Below, piece by piece: positions 17,794-26,665 of a stretch of DNA of 64,000 nt. The notes beneath the pieces were generated by a model. It made no database searches, was not told where the DNA came from, and saw only the letters and a program-made list of their open reading frames with translations. Position 1 is the stretch's first letter, and every line of letters begins with the position of its first letter. The position numbers and the translations under genes are program-made. Origin of the DNA: Arthrobacter sp. NtRootA1 (lineage in GTDB: Bacteria; Actinomycetota; Actinomycetes; Actinomycetales; Micrococcaceae); contig NZ_AP024630.1 of the NCBI RefSeq assembly GCF_019976975.1, positions 5,208,001 to 5,272,000 of the forward strand. Direction: 5' to 3'.

Positions 17794-17920
17794 CGTGGAG
17801 CTCCTTTTCTATGGAGCCCGTGGATATTGATCCACGGGATGGTGGTGTTCGACGGCGGTAGTCGCCCGGATGCCTTGCAGCAGTCCCGGCGGGTTCCGGC
17901 GTCGGACTTTTTCTTGGTGT

Positions 17921-18511
17921 TTAGAAGGGAGGTTCGGAATCCGGGCCGTTGCCCCAGCCGCCTGCATTGCTGACTCCGGGCGTAGCCCAAGGGTCATCCT
18001 GCTGCGCGGGCTGGTTGCCGCCCCAGTTTCCACCGGAGTTGCCGCCCTGGCTTGCACCAGCTGCTGCACCTCCGCCAAAGCCACCGGCGTTACCGCCACC
18101 GAAGCCACCCTGGCCACCGTTTCCGGCGCCGAACTGGCCACCGGAGCGCTGGGTACGGTTGACTTTGGCGTTTGCGTAACGCAGGCTCGGGCCGATTTCA
18201 TCGACCTCAAGCTCGATAACGGTGCGCTTCTCGCCTTCCTTGGTTTCGTAAGAACGGCTCTTCAAACGGCCGGAAACAATGACGCGCATGCCCTTGGTAA
18301 GGGACTCGGCCACGTTCTCGGCTGCTTCGCGCCAGACGGAAGCGCGGAGGAACAGGGTTTCCCCGTCCTTCCACTCATTCGACTGACGATCAAAGGTCCG
18401 GGGAGTAGAAGCGATGGTGAAGTTCGCTACTGCTGAGCCAGACGGGGTGAACCGCAGCTCCGGGTCATTGGTGAGATTACCGATGACCGTAATAGTGGTT
18501 TCGCCTGCCAT
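17921..18511 (-). CDS. ssb: Single-stranded DNA-binding protein
   Basis: 196 aa. N-terminal OB fold (residues 1-115: ETTITVIGNLTNDPELRFTP, WREAAENVAESL). A Gly/Asn/Gln-rich linker follows, then the acidic tip DSEPPF that recruits replication and repair proteins. It binds single-stranded DNA as a tetramer. Located in the ribosomal operon between rpsF and rpsR, as is usual. Confidence 0.97.
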   Translation of the reverse strand: MAGETTITVIGNLTNDPELRFTPSGSAVANFTIASTPRTFDRQSNEWKDGETLFLRASVWREAAENVAESLTKGMRVIVSGRLKSRSYETKEGEKRTVIELEVDEIGPSLRYANAKVNRTQRSGGQFGAGNGGQGGFGGGNAGGFGGGAAAGASQGGNSGGNWGGNQPAQQDDPWATPGVSNAGGWGNGPDSEPPF

Positions 18512-18561
18512 CTACTGCCTCCTTGTTCGTTCCTGCGGTGTAAAGATCTGGAAGGGGCTGA

Positions 18562-18867
18562 TTACTCAGCAACGACCTTCTGGTCTTCGGGGCGGATGAT
18601 CTTGGTGCGCATGATCGTCTCGTTAAGAGACAGCTGGCGGTCAAGTTCCTTGGCGGTAGCCGGCTCAGCGGTGAAGTTCACCACTGCGTAGATACCTTCG
18701 GACTTCTTCTTGATGTCGTATGCCAGACGGCGACGGCCCCAGATGTCAACCTTTTCGATGGTTCCACCATCGGTGGTGATGACATTAAGGAACTTCTGAA
18801 GCGACGGCTCTACGGTACGCTCTTCGACCTCGGGGTCGATGATTACCATCAATTCGTAAGGACGCAT
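18562..18867 (-). CDS. rpsF: 30S ribosomal protein S6
   Basis: 101 aa from the ATG at 18867. An in-frame GTG at 18879 overlaps the strong AGGAGGT ribosome site, so the ATG, 11 bp from AGGAGG, is preferred; it gives the usual MRPYELMVIIDP start. S6 pairs with S18 on the small subunit. First gene of the operon. Confidence 0.97.
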   Translation of the reverse strand: MRPYELMVIIDPEVEERTVEPSLQKFLNVITTDGGTIEKVDIWGRRRLAYDIKKKSEGIYAVVNFTAEPATAKELDRQLSLNETIMRTKIIRPEDQKVVAE

Positions 18868-18896
18868 ATGTGAACCCACCTCCTTTGGGCTAAGCG

Positions 18897-18915
18897 GTTA
18901 CGGTATTTCCGTAAC
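18897..18915 (-). promoter_or_regulatory. Hairpin in the rpsF leader
   Basis: GTTACGG and CCGTAAC pair around a 5-base loop, about 30 bp before the rpsF start and just before its ribosome site. S6-S18 leader control is known in many bacteria, but the characteristic CCG-bulge RNA could not be established here. Confidence 0.35.
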
Positions 18916-19059
18916 AGGAGGTTCATTTGCGATGCTGTGGCTCGCTCCCCCGCCGAAGATTCGGAAGGAGGGCGCAACACAGACTTCAATATCTTAGTGC
19001 ATCTCCTGCACCCAAAGCTATTCGGTGGGATCCTGGACCGAAACCCGCCAGTCGCCGTA

Positions 19060-19068
19060 TGTGGATAA
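19060..19068 (-). promoter_or_regulatory. DnaA box, perfect, upstream of the rpsF-ssb operon
   Basis: TGTGGATAA in the spacer between rpsF and the tRNA terminator, about 190 bp before rpsF. As a lone site it could be chance, but it is intergenic and precedes ssb. Confidence 0.45.
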
Positions 19069-19108
19069 CCTTGACCCCAGAGGAAGCTGGCGTGCGATGG
19101 AAACGACA

Positions 19109-19143
19109 AAACCCCTGGAAGATCAGCGATCTTCCAGGGGTTT
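19109..19143 (-). terminator. Terminator of tRNA-Leu
   Basis: A 16-bp perfect stem (AAACCCCTGGAAGATC with its complement) around a 3-base loop, directly after the 3' end of the tRNA on the minus strand. Confidence 0.85.
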
Positions 19144-19147
19144 CCTG

Positions 19148-19230
19148 TGCGCGGAGGGGGACTTGAACCCCCACCCCCTTTCGAGGACTAGCACCTCAAG
19201 CTAGCGCGTCTGCCATTCCGCCACCCGCGC
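19148..19230 (-). tRNA. tRNA-Leu (GAG)
   Basis: 83-nt class II tRNA on the minus strand. The acceptor stem GCGCGGG pairs with TCCGCGC, the anticodon loop is CTTGAGGTG with anticodon GAG, there is a long variable arm typical of Leu, and the T-loop is GGTTCAAGTCC. The 3' CCA is not encoded. Confidence 0.95.
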
Positions 19231-19365
19231 AGGGTGATTCGGAGAAACAGTGTTTCGTTTTTCTCCGTAACAGCGACAAAGACACTAACACGAGGATGCC
19301 CATTTAGTGGATTCCTGTGTCCCAATGCCCCGGATCAAAAGGAGAACCCGGGCTAGGGTGGGGGC

Positions 19366-20028
19366 ATGGATGCACTGAACAGAGTCAGGCGCAGCCGCTT
19401 GCGTTTCGTTGTCATGGTGGCAGCCGGAGCCCTAGCCTTCATGGTCACCGGAGCCGCAGGCAGCTGGGTTGATGCGCCGGCCGTGGGCTGGGCAACGGCA
19501 GCGCTGATCTATGTTGTCTGGGTGTGGCTAGTGATAGCGCGGATGGACCCCGCCGAGACCCGGCAACACGCGACATCCGAGGACCCGTCCCGTGGAGTCA
19601 CCGACGTTTTGATCCTTATCGCAAACCTGGCCAGCATCGCCGCTGCTGCGGCGGTGATCGTCAACTCGCACACTGAAGGAACGGACACGCGCTTTTACTC
19701 CGCCGCGCTCTCCCTGGCGTGCGTAGCCCTGTCCTGGATGCTGGTCCAAACGCTCTTCACCCTGCGCTACGCCGAGCTCTATTACAGCCCTGAAGCCGAG
19801 GCCGGTGGTGGGGTTGGTGGCATCAGCTTCAACCAGGACCGCCCACCGCAATATACGGATTTCGCCTATCTGGCCACCAGCCTGGGCATGACGTATCAGG
19901 TCTCAGACACCAACCTGAGCAACCATAGGATCCGGCTTGAGGCCTTGAAACACAGTCTGCTGTCCTACTTGTTCGGCACCGTCATCCTGGCCGCCACAAT
20001 CAACCTCGTCATTGGCTTGGCCCAGTAG
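19366..20028 (+). CDS. DUF1345 membrane protein
   Basis: 220 aa with about five membrane helices (near residues 15-33, 42-60, 79-97, 110-130, 195-217). The family motif DFAYLATSLGMTYQVSDT before the last helix identifies DUF1345. Function unknown. The next gene starts 58 bp on in the same direction. Confidence 0.88.
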   Translation: MDALNRVRRSRLRFVVMVAAGALAFMVTGAAGSWVDAPAVGWATAALIYVVWVWLVIARMDPAETRQHATSEDPSRGVTDVLILIANLASIAAAAAVIVNSHTEGTDTRFYSAALSLACVALSWMLVQTLFTLRYAELYYSPEAEAGGGVGGISFNQDRPPQYTDFAYLATSLGMTYQVSDTNLSNHRIRLEALKHSLLSYLFGTVILAATINLVIGLAQ

Positions 20029-20086
20029 CCCATTAACCGCCCGTCGCTCAGTTCCCGGCGGCGCGCCCAGGCGTAGGCTACTTGCC

Positions 20087-20509
20087 ATGAAGCCCCGGCT
20101 GATCTGGGTTGCGGCGATTATTCTGGTGGCCGCGATCGGCGGACTGGTGTGGTTCGCCGTGGACAAGTCACGCGTGTGCCCTGCAATTGGGAACGCCGCT
20201 CCGATCGAGCTGAAGATAGCCTCAACGCCAAGCCGCGTCCAGGCATGTTTCGGAGACGGCTGCACACCGCGGCCCGTCCAGCAGCAGACGGATGGCCGCT
20301 GGCTCATCCCCCAGGAGCCCCCGTATCTATCTGCCGGGCAATCAGCCTCCCCGCCCAGCGTTGTGGCCAAGGTCCGTGTGGTGGTCAAGGAGGCAGGCAA
20401 ACGCCAGCGGGACTCCGTCTTCGACATCCCTGCCATACCTGGTGCTCCGGACACCACCGGCGCACAGTGCCCCGGACCCATCCAGTACCTCCCCGTTGAG
20501 GTGCCTTAA
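20087..20509 (+). CDS. Hypothetical single-span, probably extracytoplasmic protein
   Basis: 140 aa from the ATG at 20087. A membrane helix or uncleaved signal (residues 6-26) precedes a beta-rich domain with Cys in SRVCPAIG, ACFGDGC and AQCPGP, probably disulfide bonded. Not recognised. It ends in a strong hairpin. Confidence 0.65.
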   Translation: MKPRLIWVAAIILVAAIGGLVWFAVDKSRVCPAIGNAAPIELKIASTPSRVQACFGDGCTPRPVQQQTDGRWLIPQEPPYLSAGQSASPPSVVAKVRVVVKEAGKRQRDSVFDIPAIPGAPDTTGAQCPGPIQYLPVEVP

Positions 20510-20518
20510 ACCACAAAC

Positions 20519-20555
20519 GGGGCAGCCGCCGTCGAACGCTGACGGCGGCTGCCCC
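20519..20555. terminator. Bidirectional terminator
   Basis: GGGGCAGCCGCCGTC (20519-20533) pairs perfectly with 20541-20555 around 7 bases, between the convergent genes ending at 20509 and 20571. Confidence 0.85.
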
Positions 20556-20570
20556 GGACGAAAAGGACGC

Positions 20571-21986
20571 TTACGACGCCGGACCGGAACCCAACTTCAC
20601 ACGTTCGGCATCCGCGTCACCCACCGGAGCGGACGGCGTGCCACGCTTGCGGTATCGGAATACGCCGATGGCGACGACAACCGCGGCCAGGGCCAGCGAG
20701 AGGAAGAGCGATTCTCGCGTGGATTCAAGGATCACCATGCCGATGATGAGCGCAACGATGCTTCCGATTGCGATCCACGTGAGGTACGGGAACATCCACA
20801 TCTTGAGGTTCAGGTCCTTGGCGGCCGCGCCCATCCGGCGGCGGAGGATGAGCTGTGAGCTGGCGATAACCAGCCACACAAACAAGGCGATAGCGCCGGA
20901 CGTGTTGACGAGGAACAGGAACACGGTATCCGGAGCGACGTAGTTCAGGCCAACAGTGATGAACCCCACCACGGTGGAGGCCAGCACTGCTGCCGCAGGA
21001 ACGCCGCGCTTGGAAATCTTCATCCAGGATTTGGGAGCGTCGCCACGCTGCGAGAGCGAGAAAAGCATGCGGCTTGCCGTGTACAGGCCCGAGTTCAAGC
21101 AGGAGAGAACCGACGTGAGGACCACGATGTCCATGATGGTGCCGGCACCCGGGATTCCGTAAAGCTCAATCACGGCAACATACGGGCTCTTGGCAACTGA
21201 GGCGCTGTTCCACGGCAGGAGCGTGACCACAATGGCAATGGAGCCGATGTAGAAGATCAAGATGCGCCATACGGTGGACTTCACGGCCTTCTTCACCGCG
21301 TCTACTGGGTTTTCGGACTCGCCCGCGGCGATCGTGGCAATCTCGGCACCAAAGAACGAGAAGACCACCACGAGGATGCCAGCCAAGACCGCGCCGGGAC
21401 CGTTGGGCGTAAAGCCGCCCTGGTCCAGAAGGTTGGCGACGCCCGGCGCGGAAACACCCGGGATCAAGCCAAGGATGGCGGCAATGCCTGCGAGCAGGAA
21501 GATGACGATGGCAGCCACCTTGATCGACGCGAACCAGAACTCGAACTCGCCGTAGGACTTCACGGAGCCCAGGTTGGTCAATGTCAGGAGGACCATGAGT
21601 ACCAGCGCCCAAACCCATTGGTCGACGCCTGGAACCCAGCGATGCATGATGGCAGCACCTGCGGTGGCCTCGATGCCCAGCACGATGATCCAGAACCACG
21701 CGTAGAGCCAGCCAATGCTGAATCCGGCCCAGCGGCCCAACGCCTTGTCCGCGTAGGTGGAGAAGGAGCCTGTCTCCGGGTTGGCCGCAGCCATCTCGCC
21801 AAGCATCCGCATGACGAGGATGACCACCAGGCCAGCGGCCAGATAGGCGACAAGGATGCCCGGACCAGCCTGTTGGATGGCGGCGCCGGATCCCACAAAG
21901 AGCCCAGCACCAATCACGCCGGCGATGGCGATCATGGAGAGGTGTCGTGGCTTCAGGGACTTTGAAAGCTGTTGGTCAGCGTGCAT
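20571..21986 (-). CDS. Amino acid permease of the APC family (GABA permease-like)
   Basis: 471 aa with 12 predicted membrane spans. The start KSLKPRHLSMIAIAGVIGAGLFVGSGAAI and the loop FGAEIATIAAGESENP are typical of the amino acid transporter (AAT) branch that includes GabP, ProY and AnsP. It imports an amino acid with protons; GABA is the best guess. The 241 bp upstream are A/T rich and hold the promoter. Confidence 0.88.
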   Translation of the reverse strand: MHADQQLSKSLKPRHLSMIAIAGVIGAGLFVGSGAAIQQAGPGILVAYLAAGLVVILVMRMLGEMAAANPETGSFSTYADKALGRWAGFSIGWLYAWFWIIVLGIEATAGAAIMHRWVPGVDQWVWALVLMVLLTLTNLGSVKSYGEFEFWFASIKVAAIVIFLLAGIAAILGLIPGVSAPGVANLLDQGGFTPNGPGAVLAGILVVVFSFFGAEIATIAAGESENPVDAVKKAVKSTVWRILIFYIGSIAIVVTLLPWNSASVAKSPYVAVIELYGIPGAGTIMDIVVLTSVLSCLNSGLYTASRMLFSLSQRGDAPKSWMKISKRGVPAAAVLASTVVGFITVGLNYVAPDTVFLFLVNTSGAIALFVWLVIASSQLILRRRMGAAAKDLNLKMWMFPYLTWIAIGSIVALIIGMVILESTRESLFLSLALAAVVVAIGVFRYRKRGTPSAPVGDADAERVKLGSGPAS

Positions 21987-22227
21987 GGGTCGGCGCCGTC
22001 CTTAGTCTGTTTGGAGAAGGGGCCCAGTTGATGTGCAGTGGGCCACATGGCTTTCCCAGAGTAGCCATCCGGACAGGGCATCTTCTTGTGCAGATGTACA
22101 TTTTGACGTTCTTCAAAACGGAAGCACGCACAAAAAGTATGATAATAAGCATCCAAAGTTTCCCCTGCGAAACATTGGAAACGCTCTTGAAATGAGTCCT
22201 TGAGGCTTTTGGTTTCCTTGGAGGACC

Positions 22228-23535
22228 TCAGACGGCGGTTCGGTAGAACAGTTCAGCCACAGAAGCCAAACGGAAGGCGTCCTCAACGCCGCACAACTCC
22301 CGTGCCGAATGCATGGACAGCAGAGGGATGCCCACATCAACTGTCCTGATGCCCAAGCGCGTCGCGGTCAGTGGACCGATGGTGGAACCGCACGGAAGGT
22401 CATTGTTGGAGACATATTCCTGGTACGGCACATTTGCTTCCGCGCACATCCGCGCCCACAGCGCAGCCCCCGCCGCATCGGTGGCGTAACGCTGGTTGGC
22501 ATTGATCTTCAACAGCGGCCCACCGTTGAGTACGGGACGGTTTACCGGATCATGCCTCTCGGCGTAGTTCGGGTGGACGGCGTGGCCGGCATCCGCAGAG
22601 ACACAGAACGACGCCGCCAAGGACTGCCGCCGCTGGCTCACCGAAGCGCCAAGACCGTCAGAGATTCGAGTCAGGATGTCCTCGAGGATGGGCCCGCAGG
22701 CCCCGGAGCGCGAGTTGGAACCGATCTCTTCATGGTCAAAAGCAGCGAGGACAGCGATGGGGCCGTCTTCCGGGCCTGCCTTCGCATGTCCAATCAATGC
22801 CACCAAACCAGCGTGGATCGAAGAAAGGTTGTCCAAGCGGCCGGAGGCGAAGAACTCACCCTTAGCGCCGAAAACCGCGGGCGCCTGCGTATCCGCCACC
22901 ACGACGTCGTAACCCCCGATGTCCGCCGGATCAACGGCGGTGCCCTCGGTTCGCTCGGCAAGCAGGCCCAAAAGATCTTCATTGACTGGATCTCCCTGCC
23001 CGAAAATCGGGTTCATGTGCTGCTGCTTGGAAAGCAGGAGGCCGTTGTCGTTAACCCCACGATCCAAGTGAATGGCCAGTTGCGGGAAGCGCAGGAGCGG
23101 GCCGGTTGCAGTCAGGTGCTGCGTGCCGTCGCGTAACACCAGGCGACCGGCCAGTTGCAGCTCACGGTCCAGCCAGGAGTTCAGGAGTGGCCCTCCGTAC
23201 ACCTCGACGCCGGCCTGCAGCCAGCCGAACTTCCCGGTGGTGGGCTTCGGCTTGAGTTTGAAGGAGGGGGAGTCTGTGTGGGCGCCCAGAATATTGAAGC
23301 CCGTGGTTGGACCGGCATTCTCCGGAGTTACCCACGCGATCAGGGCGCCATCGCGGATGACGTAGAACTTACCCGCGCCACCTTCCCACGGCTGCAGTTC
23401 ATCCAGTGAGGTGAAGCCAGCGCTATTGAGCCGCCGACCGGCCTCGTGCACTGCATGGAAGCTGGATGGCGAAGCCGAAACATATGCGCCGAGGTCCTGG
23501 ATGTGGTCAGTTGCTGCGGAGGCATTCGAAGGCAT
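22228..23535 (-). CDS. M18 family aminopeptidase
   Basis: 435 aa, full length. The dinuclear-zinc ligands of the family are present in ILGAHTDSP, GRLDNLSS, FDHEEIGS (with the catalytic Glu pair), SADAGHAVHP and SMHSARE. It removes N-terminal residues, often acidic, from peptides in the cytosol. Upstream of the permease on the same strand, but the A/T-rich spacer suggests separate transcription. Confidence 0.95.
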   Translation of the reverse strand: MPSNASAATDHIQDLGAYVSASPSSFHAVHEAGRRLNSAGFTSLDELQPWEGGAGKFYVIRDGALIAWVTPENAGPTTGFNILGAHTDSPSFKLKPKPTTGKFGWLQAGVEVYGGPLLNSWLDRELQLAGRLVLRDGTQHLTATGPLLRFPQLAIHLDRGVNDNGLLLSKQQHMNPIFGQGDPVNEDLLGLLAERTEGTAVDPADIGGYDVVVADTQAPAVFGAKGEFFASGRLDNLSSIHAGLVALIGHAKAGPEDGPIAVLAAFDHEEIGSNSRSGACGPILEDILTRISDGLGASVSQRRQSLAASFCVSADAGHAVHPNYAERHDPVNRPVLNGGPLLKINANQRYATDAAGAALWARMCAEANVPYQEYVSNNDLPCGSTIGPLTATRLGIRTVDVGIPLLSMHSARELCGVEDAFRLASVAELFYRTAV

Positions 23536-23571
23536 GCCCCGAGTCTAGCCGCGCTCGTCGACCGCTTCGCG

Positions 23572-24459
23572 TCAGACCGTGACGTTCAGTGCGGCTGTGT
23601 AGCCTCCCTGGACGGAGCCCGACATAGTGGCCAGCTGATATATGCCCCCATCGTCACCAAAGACGTTGTCATCTGCCAGGGTGCTCTTTGCGAAGTTTCG
23701 GGCACTCGACTCGTATCCCTCCGACGCGTAAACGTCCTTGCACGCTGCCTCGGTCAGGGCGATCTGGGACACTGCCAGCACCTGCCCGGCCGCAGAAGTG
23801 TTGCTCATGGATTCAAATACCTCAAAGTGAATATGAGGCCACCGGCCACTGTAGGCGCCGGGATAGATGGAGGTGAAAGTTACCTGGCCGTTGCTGTCGG
23901 TTTCCTGGACGCCACGGAGGTAGTTCTCGTTCTTCAGCCCCGAGTCGTACAGGGAATACTTTCCATTCTGGTCACAGTGCCATACATAGACAGCTGCGCC
24001 CGCCAGCGGCGAGCAACCGTTGGCGTTATCCAGGAGCGTCAGGGTGAAAGACAGTGGGACACCCGTGGCCTTCGTGGTGGAGCTACTGAAGCTTGAACTG
24101 ATGTCCTTTCGAACCACTCCCGATGCTTCGAGCACATTCGGCCCGTTGGAACCGTCGCCGGGATATGGGCCGACTGTTTCCTCGGGGATCTCGACCCCGC
24201 ATTCGGCGAGGGCGCGCGTCACGGTACTCGTAGCGGAAGGTGTTACGGCCGCCGTCGTGCTTTCTGTTGCGGTAGCGGCAGCGCCGGAGGACGACGACGG
24301 CGACGCGCCGCCACCTCCGGAACCCGGCGTGCAGGCAGCCAGGGCTGCTGCCGTCCCGGCGCCGAACAGGAGGCCGAATGATCGCCGACGGCTCAGGAGA
24401 GTGGAGAGATCGAATTCGAGGCCGCGATCGTGGTCTGGATGGGGCTGTGGGGAGGTCAT
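23572..24459 (-). CDS. Secreted intradiol dioxygenase-like lipoprotein
   Basis: 295 aa from the ATG at 24459. RRRSFGLLFGAGTAAALAAC resembles a Tat signal with a lipobox, followed by a Gly/Ser/Thr/Ala-rich linker. The C-terminal domain has the beta-sandwich of intradiol ring-cleaving dioxygenases (protocatechuate 3,4-dioxygenase type), with candidate Fe(III) ligands in AAVYVWHCD, IYPGAYSG and the H-x-H of WPHIHFEVF. Such exported dioxygenases occur in actinobacteria; substrate unknown. Divergent from the cyclase operon. Confidence 0.82.
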   Translation of the reverse strand: MTSPQPHPDHDRGLEFDLSTLLSRRRSFGLLFGAGTAAALAACTPGSGGGGASPSSSSGAAATATESTTAAVTPSATSTVTRALAECGVEIPEETVGPYPGDGSNGPNVLEASGVVRKDISSSFSSSTTKATGVPLSFTLTLLDNANGCSPLAGAAVYVWHCDQNGKYSLYDSGLKNENYLRGVQETDSNGQVTFTSIYPGAYSGRWPHIHFEVFESMSNTSAAGQVLAVSQIALTEAACKDVYASEGYESSARNFAKSTLADDNVFGDDGGIYQLATMSGSVQGGYTAALNVTV

Positions 24460-24641
24460 GCGTCCATCAAACCCACGGGGGCTGTGACTTGTACATGCCG
24501 AACCCATGGTGGCGCTGTGAAAGCCGCAGACTAAGAGCTCTCGCACTGTGTGTGCAATATAAACATTTCTATATGCTTGTAATGCTCGTCACGTTGTGCC
24601 ACCATTGCTCCCAGTAAGCACACCTCGGAAGGCATTGCCCC

Positions 24642-25088
24642 ATGAACATTGAATTGAAAGCCGTGCGAAAGCTGCGCATCCACTGGCCCATTCCGCTGGA
24701 CACCATGACCCAACTGGCCAGTGGCGATCTGGGCGCTCTGGAGTCCGACGCCGGCATCGCCTCGCTGCTGCAAACGCTCACTACAACGCCGGAGCTGGGT
24801 GGCTTCGGTAATTACCACCACGTCTTTGAGTCCTCGGCAGGGTTCGAGGGCTTTACCGTCGCCGAAGGTGCCAATCCCACGCTGGGAAGCGTGGGGCAGA
24901 GGACCATCTCGCCGACCTTTGTCTTCACCACATACTTCGATGATTCGCTCTCTGAGCAGGCCGTTCATGAGCTCGTCCAGCGGATCGTCGATATCCACCC
25001 GTGGGAAGTTCCCGTCATTGAAGTCTCCGGGCCACTGAGTGTCTCCAGCAGTGCCCACGCTCCTGTCACTGAAAGCCGGGTGGCCTGA
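24642..25088 (+). CDS. Hypothetical protein with a CutA/Nif3-like motif
   Basis: 148 aa, cytosolic. It is not a family I can name. The stretch HPWEVPVIEV near residues 119-128 resembles the HPYE.P.I motif of CutA1-like and Nif3-type ferredoxin-fold proteins; GGFGNYHHVFESS may contribute a second strand. It overlaps the cyclase by 1 bp (TGATG), so the two are translationally coupled and probably act together. Confidence 0.65.
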   Translation: MNIELKAVRKLRIHWPIPLDTMTQLASGDLGALESDAGIASLLQTLTTTPELGGFGNYHHVFESSAGFEGFTVAEGANPTLGSVGQRTISPTFVFTTYFDDSLSEQAVHELVQRIVDIHPWEVPVIEVSGPLSVSSSAHAPVTESRVA

Positions 25089-25828
25089 TGAATTACCCGC
25101 TATGGCAGCAGCTCGCGCCCCTGCTCGAAGGCAGGACGTACACCGATCTGACGCATGCTTTCCATCCAGGTCAGCCGCGCTTCGCGGCCTTTCCGGATGA
25201 GTCCCGCGAAGCCCTCTTTGACATGGAAAAAGGGGACGGCTTTACTGCCCACCGGTACTCGATCGTGGGCCAGTGGGGAACCCACGTGGATCCGCCGTCG
25301 CACTTTGTGCGGGGAGGCCGAACGCTGGACCAGATACCCGTGGAACAAATGCTCTTGCCCTTGGTTGTCCTGGATATCAGTGACCGTGTCAGCAAGGATG
25401 AAGATGCCACCCCAACACTCGCCGAAGTCCAGGCTTGGGAGGAGAGGAACGGGCACATTTTGGCGGGTTCATTCGTGGCGCTCCGCACTGGTTGGAGCAG
25501 GCGGTGGCCCGATGCCCAGGCCATGGCGAACAAGGACCAAGCCGGCATCAGCCACACTCCCGGCTGGTCGAGGGAGGTTCTGGAATTCCTGATCGAGAAC
25601 CGTGCTGTGGCTGCCGTGGGCCACGAACAAACGGACACTGATCCCGGCGTCGCAACTTCCCAGCAGGACTTCAGCCTGGAAACTTATGTCCTGGCCCGGG
25701 ACAAGTGGCAGATTGAACTTCTTGCCAATCTGGACAACGTGCCCGAGGCCGGGGGCGTCCTGGTTGCTTCCTGGGCCAAACCCCTGGAAGGCAGTGGATT
25801 TCCGGCCAGGGTTTTCGCAATCCACTAA
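25088..25828 (+). CDS. Cyclase family protein (kynurenine formamidase-like amidohydrolase)
   Basis: 246 aa. The metal motif GTHVDPPSH gives ligands H66, D68 and H72, and VGHEQTDTDPG is the second conserved segment. Members are Mn/Zn hydrolases such as KynB and isatin hydrolase. No tryptophan catabolic genes are nearby, so the substrate may be another amide or lactam. Flanked by an IclR gene 61 bp downstream. Confidence 0.88.
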   Translation: MNYPLWQQLAPLLEGRTYTDLTHAFHPGQPRFAAFPDESREALFDMEKGDGFTAHRYSIVGQWGTHVDPPSHFVRGGRTLDQIPVEQMLLPLVVLDISDRVSKDEDATPTLAEVQAWEERNGHILAGSFVALRTGWSRRWPDAQAMANKDQAGISHTPGWSREVLEFLIENRAVAAVGHEQTDTDPGVATSQQDFSLETYVLARDKWQIELLANLDNVPEAGGVLVASWAKPLEGSGFPARVFAIH

Positions 25829-25889
25829 GGCCCGCGCCTGTCCCCCGCCCTGGTCCGCCGCGCCTGCGGCCAATAGCTAGAATCAATCC

Positions 25890-26654
25890 ATGTCAAAGAC
25901 CTCAAGCATGGGCCGCGGCATGATGGCCATCCTTGCGGTCGGTGCCCGTCACGCGCAAGGATACGACGGCGGGACGGTCGCCGACGTCGCTGCCGACCTG
26001 GACAAGGACCGCAGCCAAGTGTCCCGGAGCCTCAAGGGCGCCTTGCAGGAGGGCTTCCTGGCCCGCAGGGATCAGAGGAAGTACAGCTTGGGCTGGACTA
26101 TCCTGACGGACGCCCAACTGGTCGCTGAACAACGGCTGAAAACAGACGGGCTAACCGCCCTTGAGGGTCTCGCTTCTGAAACCAACGAGGCATGCTTTCT
26201 TGGCGTGCTCAGCGGCAACAGTACGGTCACCATCGGTGAACAAGTGCCTGCCAGCGCCAACCTCGTGGGATCGTGGCTTGGACGTCCCTATCCTGCATAT
26301 TGCAGTGACGCGGGCCAAGCACTCCTGTGGGACGCTCCGGACGAAGAAGTCCGCAAGATCTTCGAGTCTGTTGAGTTCGTGAAGCATGGACCCAATACGC
26401 CTTCCTCTGTGGAGGACTTCCTGGCGCGCCTCAATGATGCTCGCGTACGCGGCTACTCAATCGTGGACGAAGAAGCTGAACCAGGACTTTACTCACTGGC
26501 TGCCCCCATACGCGACTTCAAGGGGGAGGTCGCAGCGGCCCTTCAGATAGTGGGCCCGAAGTCACGCATTGAGCCCCACCGCGAAACCTACACCGTCGCA
26601 CTCCACTCTTGGCAGGAGTGGCTTGAGTCTAAGGTTGGTGGACGGCTTCAATAG
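25890..26654 (+). CDS. IclR family transcriptional regulator
   Basis: 254 aa. N-terminal winged HTH (GGTVADVAADLDKDRSQVSRSLKGALQEGFL) and IclR effector domain (NEACFLGVLSG, YCSDAGQALLWDAPDE, GYSIVDEEAEPGLYSLAAPIRD). It probably controls the cyclase operon just upstream. It converges, 11 bp apart, on a second IclR-type gene with related sequence. Confidence 0.9.
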   Translation: MSKTSSMGRGMMAILAVGARHAQGYDGGTVADVAADLDKDRSQVSRSLKGALQEGFLARRDQRKYSLGWTILTDAQLVAEQRLKTDGLTALEGLASETNEACFLGVLSGNSTVTIGEQVPASANLVGSWLGRPYPAYCSDAGQALLWDAPDEEVRKIFESVEFVKHGPNTPSSVEDFLARLNDARVRGYSIVDEEAEPGLYSLAAPIRDFKGEVAAALQIVGPKSRIEPHRETYTVALHSWQEWLESKVGGRLQ

Positions 26655-26665
26655 CCGCCCCGAAC

